Positions 12,101 through 22,628 of a stretch of DNA of 64,000 nucleotides are shown in pieces; positions within the stretch are counted from its first letter, which is position 1, and each line of letters begins with the position of its first letter. A program made the position numbers and the translations under genes. The notes below the pieces were generated by a model. That model was not told where the DNA came from and ran no database searches. It saw nothing but the letters and a program-made list of their open reading frames with translations. Location of the stretch: contig CM049317.1 in the NCBI GenBank assembly GCA_026874595.1, positions 35,120,901-35,184,900 of the forward strand, given 5' to 3'. Source of the stretch: Sipunculus nudus (taxonomy: Eukaryota; Annelida; Sipuncula; Golfingiida; Sipunculidae).

Positions 12101-14467
12101 CCACTAGTATCTTTGGCAGACCAACGCGTGAAATACATACTGTGCCTTAATTTACTATAACATAATATAATATAATATAATTTTTCACATGTATTTGGTT
12201 GTATGTCGATACTGAATTATTACAAACATATGTCATATTATCCATCTGTTATGTTATTGCCTAGGCCTTGAAGATCAGGTTATCTGTCTGCCATGTTGAT
12301 GCCAAGGCCTTGATGGTCAGCTTATCTATATGTTATGTTGATGTCCAGGCCTCGATGGTCAGGTTTTCTATCTGTAATGTTGAAACCCAGGCCTTGAAGA
12401 TCAGGTTATCTATCCGCCATGTTGATGCCAAGGCCTTGAAGATCAGGTTATCTATCTGCCATGTTGATGCCCAGGCCTTGATGGTCAGCTTATCTATATG
12501 TTTGGTTGATGTCCAGGCCTTGATGGTCAGCTTATCTATATGTTATGTTGATGTCCAGGCCTTAAAGATCAGGTTATCTATCTGCCATATTGATGCCCAG
12601 GTCCTGAAGATCAGATTATCGATCCGCCATGTTGATGTCAAGGCCTTGAAGATCAGGTTATCTATCTGCCATGTTGATGTCCAGGCCTTGAAGATCAGGT
12701 TATTTATCTGCCATGTTGATTCCCAGGCCTTGATGGCAGCTTATCTATATGTTATGTTGATGTCCAGGCCTCGATGGTCAGGTTATCTATCTGTAATGTT
12801 GATGCCCGGGCCTTGATGATCAGGTTGTCTATCTGTTATGTTGATGTACAAGCCTCGATTGTCAGGTTATCTATATGCTATGTTGATGTCAAGGCCTCGA
12901 TTGTCAGGTTATCTATCTGTTATGCTAATGCCAAGGCCTTGATAGTCAGATTATCTTTCTATTAAAGTGGTGCCAAGGTCTTTATGGTCAGGTTTTATAG
13001 ATGTTAAGTTGATGCTCAGATCTTACTGATCACCTTATCTTTCGTTTATTTTGTTGATCAGGCCTTGGTCACGTTATCTATCTGCCATATTGAGCCCAGA
13101 CCTTGAGTTTCACCTTATCTATTTTCCATATTGATGCCAAGGCCTTGATATTCACGGTATCTATCTGCTATATTGATGTCCAGGCCTTGATGATCAGGTT
13201 ATCTATCTGTTATATTGATGCTCAGGCCTTTACGGTCAGGTTATCTATCTATTATGTTGATGCCCGGGCCTTGATGTTTACGTTATATATCTGTTATGTA
13301 GATACCCAGGCCTTGATGTTAACGTAATATATCTGTTATGTTGATACCCAGGCCTTGATATTTACGTTATATATCTGTTATGTTGATACCAGGCCTTGAT
13401 GTTTACGTGATATATCTGTAATTTGATACCAGGCATTGATGGACCGTGAACGCCAGGATGAGCTGCCTCGCCTTCAATTAGAGTGGGTTGATGGGATAGG
13501 ATACCCTCTATACAAGGTGAAGTAACACCCTGGTTGTACCACTATTTCTCAGTTTTTGCTTTAAACTTGTATGTTGCGTCATATGTTTATGTTTCCTGGT
13601 TGATGGTTTTAACTTTTTTATTAAATAATAGGTCTTTCCACTTCCACTTTGTTTCCATTGGAGCGGGAAGAAAGTGGAAATGGAAACACTTATTATATAA
13701 TTACATAATAATATTATAATGATATAATAATTTTAATAAAATTATAATAATATTTAATAACCTTTCTCCATTTTCAATGCTCTCAGCTTCGGTAAATTTA
13801 GGAAATTTTTTGGGTCAACATTTAAAGAATCACAAGAATTTTCAATTCTAACCCTCCCAAAGTGAAAACATACGCTTTAAAAAAGTTGCAAGTTAAGGTT
13901 CCTCAAGGAAAGGAACATTCACTTGAACACTTGTAAATCATAACTTTATATCTGTCACAAAACAGTCACAGCTCCCTCATCTCTTAAAAGTAACTGTCTC
14001 TTTACGCTGGTACCGACTTGACTGCCCACAAACATCTAATAGAGAGTGTGAACAAAAGAGTATTTTTCTCAATCATAGCATTATTCTAAAAAGTTATTTA
14101 CAGGTGAGAGGTTCTTGCCTTGGAAAGGGAAAGGTGAACATAAAAAGCAAAAGTAAAAAGGGCCAAGTAAATGTTAACCAAAACATTTTAAAATAAGTAG
14201 ATATGCTGCCTTACAGTGTTTAAATACAAAGTACGGTCTTTAGTCCTGGATATTGACTGATGGAGATGACAGAGATTGCACTGCTAGGAATTATTGTTAT
14301 TTTGTATCGTTGTCTGTATTCTTCCATCACAGGCTTTATCCCGGATGGACCAGAAGTTGGAACCCTTGCTTGAAAGAGTGCTGGATAACAGGGCACATTG
14401 GGGTAAACTGGATGAGCAACGACTCGCAAAAACCATGAATGTCGGAATACAAGAGACGGACGTCTGA
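189..14467 (+). CDS. PDE11-like: PDE11-like cyclic nucleotide phosphodiesterase, 3' part (13 exons)
   Basis: Class I phosphodiesterase that hydrolyses cAMP and/or cGMP to the 5'-monophosphate, normally cytosolic and regulated through N-terminal GAF domains. Joining 189-258, 749-816, 1222-1314, 4731-4781, 5700-5846, 8513-8620, 9131-9240, 9710-9800, 10564-10664, 11000-11177, 11882-11920, 13433-13516 and 14333-14467 gives one open frame of 424 residues and a stop. Residues 1-77 are the end of a GAF domain ([25 protein letters not shown]). The rest is the catalytic domain, with [18 protein letters not shown] and [12 protein letters not shown], the metal-site Asp in [11 protein letters not shown], and the purine-binding Gln in [10 protein letters not shown] Trp at the hydrophobic-clamp position after that Gln and the [10 protein letters not shown] string match PDE11 better than PDE5, which has Phe there. 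The 5' part, including the start and the first GAF domain, lies left of the window. Every exon phase agrees with its neighbour. Orthology to PDE11 rather than a PDE5/6/11 ancestor is inferred. Confidence 0.93.
749..816 (+). CDS. PDE11-like exon: GAF-B VAQLINK
   Basis: 68 bp between TTTCTAG and GTTAGT. It completes the Gly codon and then reads [19 protein letters not shown] and LFE, the usual GAF segment of a VAQ(L/V)(I/V)NK strand followed by an acidic loop. Ends in phase 0. Confidence 0.92.
1222..1314 (+). CDS. PDE11-like exon: GAF-B terminal helix; GC donor
   Basis: 93 bp, phase 0 at both ends, acceptor TTTTGCAG. It encodes [19 protein letters not shown] and the helix [12 protein letters not shown] that leads to the catalytic domain. 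The donor is AG|GCAAGT instead of GT. Apart from the C it is a perfect donor consensus, as expected for a genuine GC-AG intron. Confidence 0.92.
1315..4730 (+). other. GC-AG intron of the PDE11-like gene
   Basis: A 3.4-kb intron with donor GCAAGT after GAG and acceptor TCTTAG. It contains a C-run near 1899, an A/T-rich interior and a long (TA)n tract at 4561-4633. I see no exon or mobile-element coding sequence in it. Confidence 0.8.
4561..4633. repeat. (TA)n microsatellite
   Basis: About 36 uninterrupted TA dinucleotides about 100 bp upstream of a PDE11-like exon. Confidence 0.97.
4731..4781 (+). CDS. PDE11-like exon: VLSYHAS linker
   Basis: 51 bp coding for 17 residues, [17 protein letters not shown]. 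Acceptor TGTCTTAG, donor GTATGT. The VLSYHA string begins the PDE5/11 catalytic region. Phase 0 on both sides, so this small exon could be skipped without changing frame. Confidence 0.92.
5382..5433. repeat. (TA)n-(TG)n compound microsatellite
   Basis: TA repeats run directly into about 16 TG repeats with one interruption, inside a PDE11-like intron. Confidence 0.95.
5700..5846 (+). CDS. PDE11-like exon: start of catalytic domain
   Basis: 147 bp, acceptor TATTAACAG, donor GTAAGT. Encodes 49 residues including [20 protein letters not shown] and [16 protein letters not shown], the first helices of the PDE catalytic domain (the FDDFSL...MF...G...KF.IDY pattern of PDE11). Phase 0. Confidence 0.94.
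5917..5988. repeat. (TA)n microsatellite
   Basis: TA repeat with one T-for-A break near 5971, 70 bp downstream of a PDE11-like exon. Confidence 0.95.
6123..6173. repeat. (TA)n microsatellite
   Basis: A second TA tract in the same intron, followed by a C-run near 6212. The rest of the intron up to 8325 shows no exon or recognised element. Confidence 0.95.
8326..8488 (+). mobile_element. 163-bp TIR element (pogo/Tigger-like MITE), copy 1
   Basis: Begins TACAGTAAACCCTCG and ends AGGTTTTACTGTA, so the ends are inverted repeats flanked by TA. The interior repeats GTGGTCG / CGACCAC motifs and is largely self-complementary. No coding capacity. TA plus CAGT ends fit the pogo/Tigger branch of Tc1/mariner, which duplicates TA; this assignment is inferred. 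It lies 24 bp upstream of the HNWRH exon. Confidence 0.75.
8513..8620 (+). CDS. PDE11-like exon: HNWRH catalytic histidines
   Basis: 108 bp, 36 residues beginning [20 protein letters not shown] and continuing [16 protein letters not shown]. It holds the HNxxH motif: the first His is the presumed general acid and the second binds metal. Acceptor TTTTTTGTTACAG, donor GTTAGT. A small TIR element ends 24 bp upstream of the exon. Confidence 0.95.
9131..9240 (+). CDS. PDE11-like exon: [10 protein letters not shown] metal motif
   Basis: 110 bp encoding [20 protein letters not shown], then [16 protein letters not shown] and two bases of a Lys codon. [10 protein letters not shown] is the PDE signature: His and Asp bind the catalytic zinc and magnesium. 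The acceptor is the tandem CAGCAG. Use of the second AG (exon from 9131) matches PDE11 in length; use of the first would add one Gln. Donor GTATGG. Confidence 0.95.
9710..9800 (+). CDS. PDE11-like exon: [12 protein letters not shown]
   Basis: 91 bp, acceptor ACCTACAG, donor GTACAT. The first G completes the Lys codon split by the intron. It then reads [20 protein letters not shown] and [10 protein letters not shown], the helix pair lining the active site. Phase 0 at its end. Confidence 0.95.
10564..10664 (+). CDS. PDE11-like exon: [13 protein letters not shown]
   Basis: 101 bp, acceptor TTCATGACAG, donor GTAAGT. Encodes [20 protein letters not shown] and [13 protein letters not shown], with CA of a Gln codon finished by the next exon. 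ILATDL is conserved in all class I PDEs. Confidence 0.95.
11000..11177 (+). CDS. PDE11-like exon: [10 protein letters not shown] metal Asp
   Basis: 178 bp, acceptor GTCTCCTCAG, donor GTATGC. Encodes the segment [16 protein letters not shown] through [20 protein letters not shown] to [12 protein letters not shown]. The Asp of [10 protein letters not shown] is the second metal ligand, and TEFFQQ leads into the GDKER turn of the next exon. Confidence 0.95.
11882..11920 (+). CDS. PDE11-like micro-exon [13 protein letters not shown]
   Basis: A 39-bp exon (13 codons) between CTGTACAG and GTAAAT. It matches the GDRERxxLxxxP turn that follows TEFFxQ in PDE5 and PDE11, which is why so short an exon can be called. 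Phase 0 on both sides. Confidence 0.93.
12265..13432 (+). repeat. 42-bp minisatellite made of splice-acceptor copies
   Basis: Twenty-eight tandem units, mostly 42 bp, with consensus start GCCTTGATGGTCAGG and end TTGATGTCCAG. The last units (40-41 bp, TTGATACCAG) end exactly at the exon boundary at 13433. The exon itself opens GCATTGATGG, so it is the head of a 29th unit. Each unit thus carries an AG acceptor and an exon-like start. The units read through as [14 protein letters not shown] in one frame, which gives long but non-genic open frames. Units vary at TGTTATG versus TGCCATG and GATGG versus GAAGA. Confidence 0.95.
13433..13516 (+). CDS. PDE11-like exon: purine-binding Gln (RLQLEWVDG)
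   Basis: 84 bp, 28 codons, [20 protein letters not shown] then GIGYPLYK. The Gln of LQLEW is the invariant purine-binding residue and the Trp two residues later is the PDE11-type clamp residue. The acceptor (GATACCAG) is the last unit of the 42-bp minisatellite, and the first ten exon bases repeat the start of the minisatellite unit. Donor GTGAAG. Confidence 0.95.
14333..14467 (+). CDS. PDE11-like terminal coding exon and stop
   Basis: 135 bp, acceptor TTCCATCACAG. Encodes [20 protein letters not shown] and then [24 protein letters not shown] and TGA (14465-14467). The LxPxLxxxxxNRxxW pattern closes the catalytic domain in PDE5/11. The tail after it is short and ends in Val. Confidence 0.93.
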   Translation, partial: ALSRMDQKLEPLLERVLDNRAHWGKLDEQRLAKTMNVGIQETDV

Positions 14468-16640
14468 GCAATAACATTCAGCAACTAAAACTCACAGAGG
14501 ATGCCCCGTCTATTCGCAACAATGCTATATCCATGCTGAGAAAACCGCAATGGGTTATGTAAAAATGATACCAAATGTCCATCATTGAGAAGTGAAGTGG
14601 CTGAGAACTGTAACATGCGCCTTGTGTGGTGTCTATTGATGGAAATCCGTCATCGCCACCAAATTATTTATCCAAGCAAAATTTCACGTTGCAGTACCAC
14701 TTTCGACCACCAGATGTCGTAAGTGATCAATGCAGGTTTCGGGAACTTGATATTGATTCTCTGACAATGTCCATGTGAATAACTTATGCAGTGTTATGGA
14801 TTATCAGGTTCCTGAAACATTCCACGAAACAGGTAACGGAATAAATGACGGCAGTCAAGGTTCCTACGTCATCTATCTACAACGCTTGGTGAAAGTAAAG
14901 CCAAAACAGCCCGATCACATTGGCTCGGATCTGCAATCAAAACCCAACAGAACTCAATCAAAGCTCTGGAACACAGATGGATTAGTGTGTGGCGGTTTGT
15001 TACTGGATTTGTGTGAGATTATTTAGAATAGTCGTGTATATAATGACGAATGGATTTCCATCGACGCTTAAATGGTTTAGTTTGTAATTCTGTCATATAA
15101 AGCTGACCACTTACAATGTTATTCAGAATTTAGCAAAAGTGCAACCGTTTTTCACGGCAATTCAATTTCGCCGTCATGTACCCCCATTGCACCAGCTTGT
15201 GGTCTTCAGTTTTGTCCTAAAATAGAAGCTTTCTGATTCACAACATGAGCAAACTGTCCGCTTTTACACTCTGTACAGTCTCCGTCCACCTAATTTTTTT
15301 GCGATATTTCTTTCAAATATGTTTTGTTTGGCACTTTTGTTTGTTAAATTAGCTTTTATCAAAGGAAGTATTGTGGCTTTTTTATGACTTAAATAAGTAT
15401 GAACTATATTCATTTACTCTGCGAAGCCAGTACGGTTTTGACTTGTCTAGAAAGAGGTGCAAAATTGATGGTTCAAGTGGCTATATCTGTTAACCCACTG
15501 TGACGTCATCAATACGAATCGTAAAGTGGATTGGGTTTTAGTCCGTCATCTTAGGGCGTCACTGATATTTCGCTGTTTTTCATCTGTTTTTCTTTCTGAA
15601 ATAATCATATGGACTCTATACGTGGAAAAGTACGTTTTTGCTGTTAGATAATCGCCATATCTGTTTGCCTCTGGGGTAAATAAAGGTAAGCTTTAGTGCA
15701 TTTTACAAACCAAAAAAATATCACGAAAAATTTGGTGGACAGGGGTGGTGGAAGGGAGTAGAGTAAACCGAAAAATGCCTTCTGATATCATCAAAATAGG
15801 ATCATCTCCCTTCGTGTTTAATACCTGCTCATATGTAATGGTTAAGCCCTATATTTCTGCTGATGTAACTTGATAAGCAGCTAGGTCAATCAGGTGAGAG
15901 ATACCGTGGTGAGAGACAGGCGTTTTGAGATACCGAATGAAGCTTGGATTTAACAACTGGTCGTATAAACCTTCGGAACGCACTATCCATGCATGAGAGA
16001 AATGCAAAGAAGTCGCACAGTTAAATGATTTTCCTGAATTCGAGCGACTAAATCTGGTGTTTTGTGGTGTCTCAATATATGTCCGACAATATGTACATGA
16101 ATGGGGGTCAACCAGTAATGTATTAACCAATTATCATGCGTTCACTGGACTCCATAGATGATACAGTATCAAGTTATATGAATCCAGCTTTCACAAAACG
16201 TGAAGGGCGTGAATCTCGCAGTGAATTAAAACTAGCGGATCGAAATACTTTTTTTCATCCAGGTGGTTGCTTGAAGACCAGGCAATTAAAATAATCTTTA
16301 TATGTAGGACAGTTGTCAGTACCATCTATTGTTCATTCTGGGAACCAATCTTCGTTAAACAGTAATCTTATCAGCATCATTGTATTCCGATCATAGGATA
16401 TACAAAAACCTTTTCTTATATGAGCAATTACTGATTTTCTCTGCTTAAAGGAAGGCCAGAAAGGCATAAACGACAAAAACAATTTCCATGGATATCAAAG
16501 TACCACGTTTATTTCAAATAATAGGTCTTTTGCAATCGCGTCATTAAATTTGCTTTAGCTTTATCATTATTTATATAAAATCGCCATTGGCAAATGTTAC
16601 AGACAACCAAGAAAATGCTAAACTGAATGAAAATTTCATA
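14468..16640 (+). other. 3' UTR / downstream flank of PDE11-like gene
   Basis: No further coding exon is recognisable. AATAAA hexamers occur near 14840 and 15679 and could serve polyadenylation; nothing in the sequence decides between them. The rest is AT-rich with no recognised repeat. Confidence 0.4.
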
Positions 16641-16806
16641 TACAGTAGAACCTCCGAATTACGGACACTGACGGGACCGGACATTTTTTTTTTGCATTAA
16701 GGAGATGCCCTTTGTAGGGAGGTACTTTTAAGGGACTGCCCGTAAGTGGCCTTAAATAGGAGGTACCCTTTGTACAGAGGTGCCCGTAAGTAGAGGTTCC
16801 ACTGTA
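16641..16806 (+). mobile_element. 166-bp TIR element (pogo/Tigger-like MITE), copy 2
   Basis: Starts TACAGTAGAACCTCC and ends AGAGGTTCCACTGTA, inverted ends of about 15 bp with TA outside. Nearly the same length as copy 1 at 8326 and with the same ACGGACAC/GTCCG-type interior, so the two are one family. No coding sequence. Confidence 0.8.
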
Positions 16807-17301
16807 AATATATTTGCATTTCATATCTTCGTCATTGGACGGTTTTATTCTTCGTGTTCGCGAAGTGGAGGTCTGACTAAAATTACAAAAGCTGTCCTTT
16901 CCTGCGTATTTGCATATATAGATTAAAAATGAACCTCCGAAAAGCAGGAGTCTTATATTTATCAGGCATTGTGAATTGATAGAATGAAAGGGAAAGTTGT
17001 ACGTTATGGATCTGAGTTCCTTGCCAACAACGATATTACCTGCATATACAATTTGCTCATTAATAAAGAGTTACCTATTAAAAGCACTTGGGTTGTTTGT
17101 TATTCCTATGTTATTACGTGCCTTGATTTTTAATTAAATATTTAGTTCGAACAGGTGTACTTAGACAAAAAAGTGTGTTATAATGACTATTTTTTTAACG
17201 CGTGTGACGTCACCTGCTAAGGTGTCATTCATACATTTATCAGCTTATCGACTACACACAAGCGAGCTGACGGAGACTTACCCGGCTGATATAACCCGCA
17301 T

Positions 17302-17303
<2 letters not shown>

Positions 17304-17350
<47 letters not shown>
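17304..17350. repeat. (TA)n microsatellite
   Basis: About 23 TA dinucleotides in intergenic DNA. Confidence 0.95.
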
Positions 17351-17352
<2 letters not shown>

Positions 17353-17974
17353 GAATCATATTTATGATTTTGCCATTGCCTATGATTATTGTACTGTATA
17401 CGAGGTAGGGAGATTGTATAACTCTTACAACAGTAATACTACAATAGAGAATCTCCGAAGCTCGAAAGTTCTGTCAAGATTCCGCTAATTGATAATGTAT
17501 TAAGAAAATAATCGATAATATAACACAAACTGATAACCTAATAACAAATAAACTGATAATGTTATACCAACTGATAACGTAATAAAAAATAACAATTATG
17601 TAATACACAATCAACCGATAACATCATTTGATAACCGATAATGTAACCAAGTTCCCTCAGCGTTGATTTAAAACAAAATTTACCGGTAATGTAATTACAT
17701 TTTAGCGAACACACATAATCGTGTGTGATCGAATTTGCAAAATTCAACAAATTTAAACGATTATTTAAAAACTAATTTCATACATTATCTCCAGGCAAGT
17801 CTCTTGAATATTAGATATTAGATCATTGTGAACCAACTTTCAAGGATAATGTTATTGTTGTATATTTGTTAAACTTTGCCACTGAGCAAATATTTGCTTT
17901 CAACTATGGTCAGGTCAGCTATATGCGAAAGGTTTTGAATGATAAGTTTTGCTTAAACCGCATCCACAATCTTT

Positions 17975-18200
17975 TAAAATAAGGGGGTCCTGTGACCTTG
18001 ACCTGTGACCTAATGATCCAAAATGCTCATGCTTTAGTGGTTGGCCATACATAAGTTTGAAATCCGTATGTCATTCAAAACTGGACTTATCATTTTGAAA
18101 CAAATGTTTGGATTGACGGACGGACAGATATATACGAACAGACGGACGGACGGGGCGTTTACTATAGGGCACCTGCCCGTGTGTTTAGCTTCTTGTACAC
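17975..18200 (-). repeat. Dispersed repeat with TGACCTTGACC and GGAC tetranucleotides
   Basis: Contains TGTGACCTTGACCTGTGACC, then ACTGGACTTATCATTTTGAAAC and GACGGACGGACAG tracts. It is the reverse-orientation relative of the GGTCAAGGTCA plus GTCTG repeats in the lectin intron. Boundaries are approximate. Confidence 0.6.
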
Positions 18201-21200
18201 TAGATGAAACCATAGCTGAAAAAACGATTGCTGTTAAATGGTTAACATTAGAAAAGAAAACAAGTGGCGCCATGGGACAAATCTAGTCATCGCACTATTC
18301 AAAGCAATTCATAAATTAATCATAAAGACATTGGAAGTTTTGTGTATTTGTGTCTTGTGTAATTTTGCGCTGTTGATGTTCGTTCCTTCTCAACAAAATA
18401 TATCTCTCACCACAGAAATTTTGAACTTTCAAGGATATTTCACAGGTGCTGCAGACAAATTTACAAATGACACCACTTTTTTAAATGTAAAGTTAACATC
18501 CTTAAATGGAAATCGTGATTGTTTTAAGAGAAATACCAAGCAAGAACTAAGGACTGTTACAGGTTTCACTGGGGGTGGTACAAAATTGTTGGAAATCGGC
18601 AAAAAAATCTCCAAGTGAAATCACTATGCGTTCGTTTAGATTTATGTTTAACTCCGTGGTCTTCTTGTGTCATACTAATAAACGCAGGAGAGCAGTTAAC
18701 ATTTCTTTAGGCTGGTCATTTTATAAAAGAAAAAAATAGACACAATATAGGTAAATATAGAGTTTTCTTATTAAAGGTCCTAAATTCAGAATGCATGTTT
18801 TGTTTTTTAAGGATACTGATGGAGAACATTTGTTTTGGGATTTGCGCTATAGTAGGGTTCAAATTAGGCTGCACTGTTACTATATTACCTCTACGAATGA
18901 ACCATCACATCAATATATCAAACATGTTTTAGAATGTACAGAACGAGCTCGGCTGTCCATGACATGCATATAGGCATATATAGAAGCAACACAACATTAA
19001 AACACTCAGTCATGGTAACGGCAAATAATATTTTCTGGTTTCTAAGTTAACAGCTGGGTGTTATCATGTAGCTGCTTGCACATAATGAATTTATAAAATG
19101 CGGAGTGGTCGGAACAGCGAAATCCCTATACTGTTATATAAACTGTACTTTGTCAGGTGTACCGATGAAAAACAAATAAAGATCGAAATTGGACCTATTA
19201 TGCACGTATTTAGCCTTACCTCTGATTATTTGTCCCTACGCTGCCCCGGGAGAGTGGTACGCCATTTTAGCTAAATAGAGACATTAATAAGTGTATAAAA
19301 AATATATTTTATTGAAAGTCTATATAACACTCTCTCGATTTAAATATCGATTGGAAAGGTAATGGTTCAGCAGCTGTTGCCCCCCCCCCCCCCCGCCTTC
19401 CCCTTCAAACCATTGCATCTACGACACTACAATATGGGACCTATTTCAATGCATAATTATGTGGCGGCCCTCTAGGAAAAGATCACGTAGTCAACTTGCA
19501 TGTGAATGCGAAATCAGATTCAAGTTATTTAGTTGTAAAAGTGACTTTGTTTTCTTTATCATATTACGCAAAATTTCATCATCATCTATTAGAACTTATG
19601 TCTCAGGGTAGAACCTTCCTGTATCATATGCACAACATAAGATATATATAATTTATTTCTGACAAGGAATTGAATTATTGTATTCATTTTGGACCTTCTC
19701 TCGAGGAGGTACCGAGGATCCTGGAGTCTCCTGGTATTCTCTATCAATATTTATTGTTATATCATAGACGTGTCTCGCAATGATATTCTCCAATAAAGGT
19801 GTACATTACTTCCATAGAATAACATGAAAGTATATTCAAGGGTACCAGTAAATACTTTACTTTAGAGTAAATGTTATCAGTTGCCCTCAAGGAAAACTTT
19901 AATTGTGTTATAATGAAACTGCTTTGACGTTTATTTGGTGACGTTTACATATATGATTAATCAGAATAGTTAATATTCGTATTAATATTCCTTGTGGTAT
20001 AATGTCTGTGAATATGAAATATATTTGGTGAAAGAAAAGGAGTAAAGAATCCTATCTGGATTATTAGCTGATATATAAAACCAATATAGAATCAGACGCA
20101 CAATGTGTCACAGCAAAAAGACCCTAACAAAAACCTATTTGATGAGCACTTTCTGTATTTGAAACCGTTCTATGACAGTTTATGTCATATGTTGGTTCTC
20201 ATTTTCACGTGTCGACAAAACATGTTTTATATTCACGTATTTTTCTGAAATGATGTTCTGGTCTCATTGGAGAATGGCAGTTCTATTGTAGTCCAGGGCG
20301 TCCCTTAATTATTAAAATTTCAACCTTGGTTCCTGGCATGAGGTACGCTTCACTACGTTTGATGGAGATCCTGGTCATATTGCTATGGCGTAAATTGCCA
20401 CAAATTGCACATAAAAAGGTAAAAAAAAGTACCGTTGCCAAGTTGAGTGGGCACATACGTGGACCAGCTGCTGAGCGAGCAAACAGTAAGAAAACATTAA
20501 TTTCCAAAACAGAAGGTAAATAAGCACCATTGCCAGGTTGAATCGGCATATATATTAGCAAACTGTTGAGCGAGCAAACAAACAAAATTTGGTCCTGAGC
20601 TTATGTGGTAAGTTCATACAGTTCCTTCTCCAGCTGCTCGTGTAATTAATTAATTTCTTATCAACAGTAAACCTGGTTCTTTGTTCTTCTCCGATTAATT
20701 TAGTAAGGTATTGCAGCTCGTGCTCAGAAATATAGTTAATAAGAATAAAACACATTGAGGGAGATATGCTTGTTTAACTACTGGTTAGCATTAATGGGCT
20801 GAGCCTTACATGTTCTTTAATCACTAGTATACTCTGGTATTTTATATATTATCCAGAAGATCAACAGTGTTTTATTTTTTTCTATTCAGTAAAAATCCAC
20901 CTCTCCTGTGTTTTATAGTGGGGAAACCACTGCATTATCAAATATTTAATCTACTACAGTATTTTCCAATTATATTTCCTGTATATGGTATTAATTAATA
21001 TTTCAGACATACATATCGATATATGTTTGACCTGGCCGATATCTTATCTTGTTGTTCACGGGCTGCATCTAAAAAAATGCAGAGTAATTGATAGTGAATA
21101 TTAATGTCAGTCCTAATGAGCAAGGTCGTGCTGGGGGCTCATATGAATATACTTCCTTTGAAGAGAAGCTTGAGTATTAAATAGTATTAAATTACATTAG

Positions 21201-21737
21201 TGACAATAACGTACTTATACATTCCTTGAATTCAATTATATAATACTCTTCGATTGGCGCGCAAGTCTTTATTAGACCGTCCCTTACACAGTCATGAGTG
21301 TGTCTGATGATAAATATATAATTTGCAGGGAAACTATTATGCGTATTTCATGTATAATATTGTTAATGTTTGTGATGACGAGTTTCTAAACAAATGTTGC
21401 AGCTGTTTAAACAGTCATTGGAAACCCCCGACCGGCCATTAACTACATTGTAATTAACTAAAAGAGGAGGGTGAGCTTCTCTCATTTACTGAAAACTGTG
21501 TTGTCTACATCAACATTAGTTGTTTGATATTGAGCACTAATTCGTACGTTTTTTTAGAGACCGATATTATGGTGTTATCTGGGATAAACGTCCAGCAAAA
21601 AAAATTAAGGTACATGTTATGAAACGGTCAGACTGGTACACAAGCTTCAACAAATTACACCCAATATGGCAGCTGTTTGCTGACAAAGTCCACCATAGCT
21701 TTTGTAGATATTACCAACATTAATATAAATATATATA

Positions 21738-22628
21738 TGTTGTTACAGATATCTCTTTTATTAAATATACAGCAGTCTTACATGTGTATGTGCGGCGCTA
21801 GCATTGGCCGTTGCTGTGGCGGCATAGCGCGGCCCACGCGTGGGGTCTGACGTGTGAACAGCGGTCATGCTAGTCTGGGGCTTTCTCGCCTGGCCCAGCC
21901 GGGCCGGCCCGCGTGTGAACCCTGATATGTAGAAACGCAGGGTTCGTTTTTCTAGATGTTTCCTGTAACGTGTGTACTGTGTATTATGTTAGGTTCTTTA
22001 GATTGTTCGGGAAATTGAAAGGTCTCGGCTTGAGGTGAAAATTATAAATAAATAAGGGGCTGTGTTTTAGAGCCGGGAGAGAGGAGATATATATTTCATC
22101 GGACACAGAAGAGTGTAAGTCAGCTTGTGGACCTTTTCCTATAATTGCGGCAGTTAAAGCTTTTCTTTAAATTTGTGACTGATTTTAATTAGTCTTGAGT
22201 TTGACTTTGGGATCGCTATCAGAACTTCACTTTCGGATTACAACGGGTTGATTTTGTGAGTGAACTGGACTGTTATTCTCTGAGAAGATTTATCTGAACT
22301 GTTCATCTGGATTATATGCTTATAAGGACCTTTTGTCGTTGTGACAGTGGTGGTATCCAGGTACTGTACACTTTATTTATATACTTGTATTGATTTACTG
22401 TTGTACTGTTTTTGTACTGTGAAATTGTAATGATTTAGTGTATTGAAATGTTAGGATTGTTTTGAGAATAAATTATAATTATTTCTTGATAAAAAACACT
22501 GACTTCTTTATTCATTCCCCTAAACATTTCACGCTGCCTTGTGTTACAGTATCTGATTTTTTTTATCTCCATAACAAAATTGATGCTCGTCACGCCTACG
22601 TGATCTGTTGATATTAGGTTCCGTAACA
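21738..22628 (+). mobile_element. Solo LTR of a Ty3-type retrotransposon
   Basis: Sequence from TGTTACAG (21741, possibly 21738) to TTCCGTAACA (22628), about 890 bp with TGTTAC/GTAACA inverted ends. ATATA flanks both sides if the start is taken at 21738, which gives a 5-bp target duplication, but the site is TA-rich so this is soft. The last 370 bp or so match, in reverse, the LTR piece at 62482-62860 that adjoins reverse-transcriptase sequence; this identifies it as an LTR. The right arm of the duplication has no insertion at the equivalent place. A GC-rich patch lies at 21785-21930. Confidence 0.8.

Larger units (their letters stand above)
16807..20985. other. Intergenic region, no gene recognised
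   Basis: AT-rich sequence with a (TA)n tract at 17304-17350, a dispersed repeat at 17975-18200, a C-run near 19380 and two roughly 105-bp tandem copies ending GAGCGAGCAAACA at about 20395-20585. A 126-codon open frame at 18238-18618 has no recognised family, and its second half is also open on the other strand. I do not call it a gene. Confidence 0.5.

Noticed and set aside
12268-13327. Long open frames (182, 63 and 74 codons) with repeated [14 protein letters not shown]
   Set aside because: They are the 42-bp minisatellite read through (42 is a multiple of three). They lie inside a PDE11-like intron, show no domain, and unit 28 carries an in-frame stop.
189-14467. PDE10 or PDE5 instead of PDE11
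   Set aside because: PDE10 has different strings around both metal motifs. PDE5 has MQVGF where this gene has LQLEW. The [10 protein letters not shown] and RGTNNAF strings fit PDE11.
15849-16130. 93-codon - strand open frame with CxxC (CTYC)
   Set aside because: No family recognised, no splice sites in register and no supporting neighbour.
18238-18618. 126-codon open frame as a small gene
   Set aside because: No signal, domain or splice context; it starts inside a dispersed repeat and its second half is also open on the other strand.
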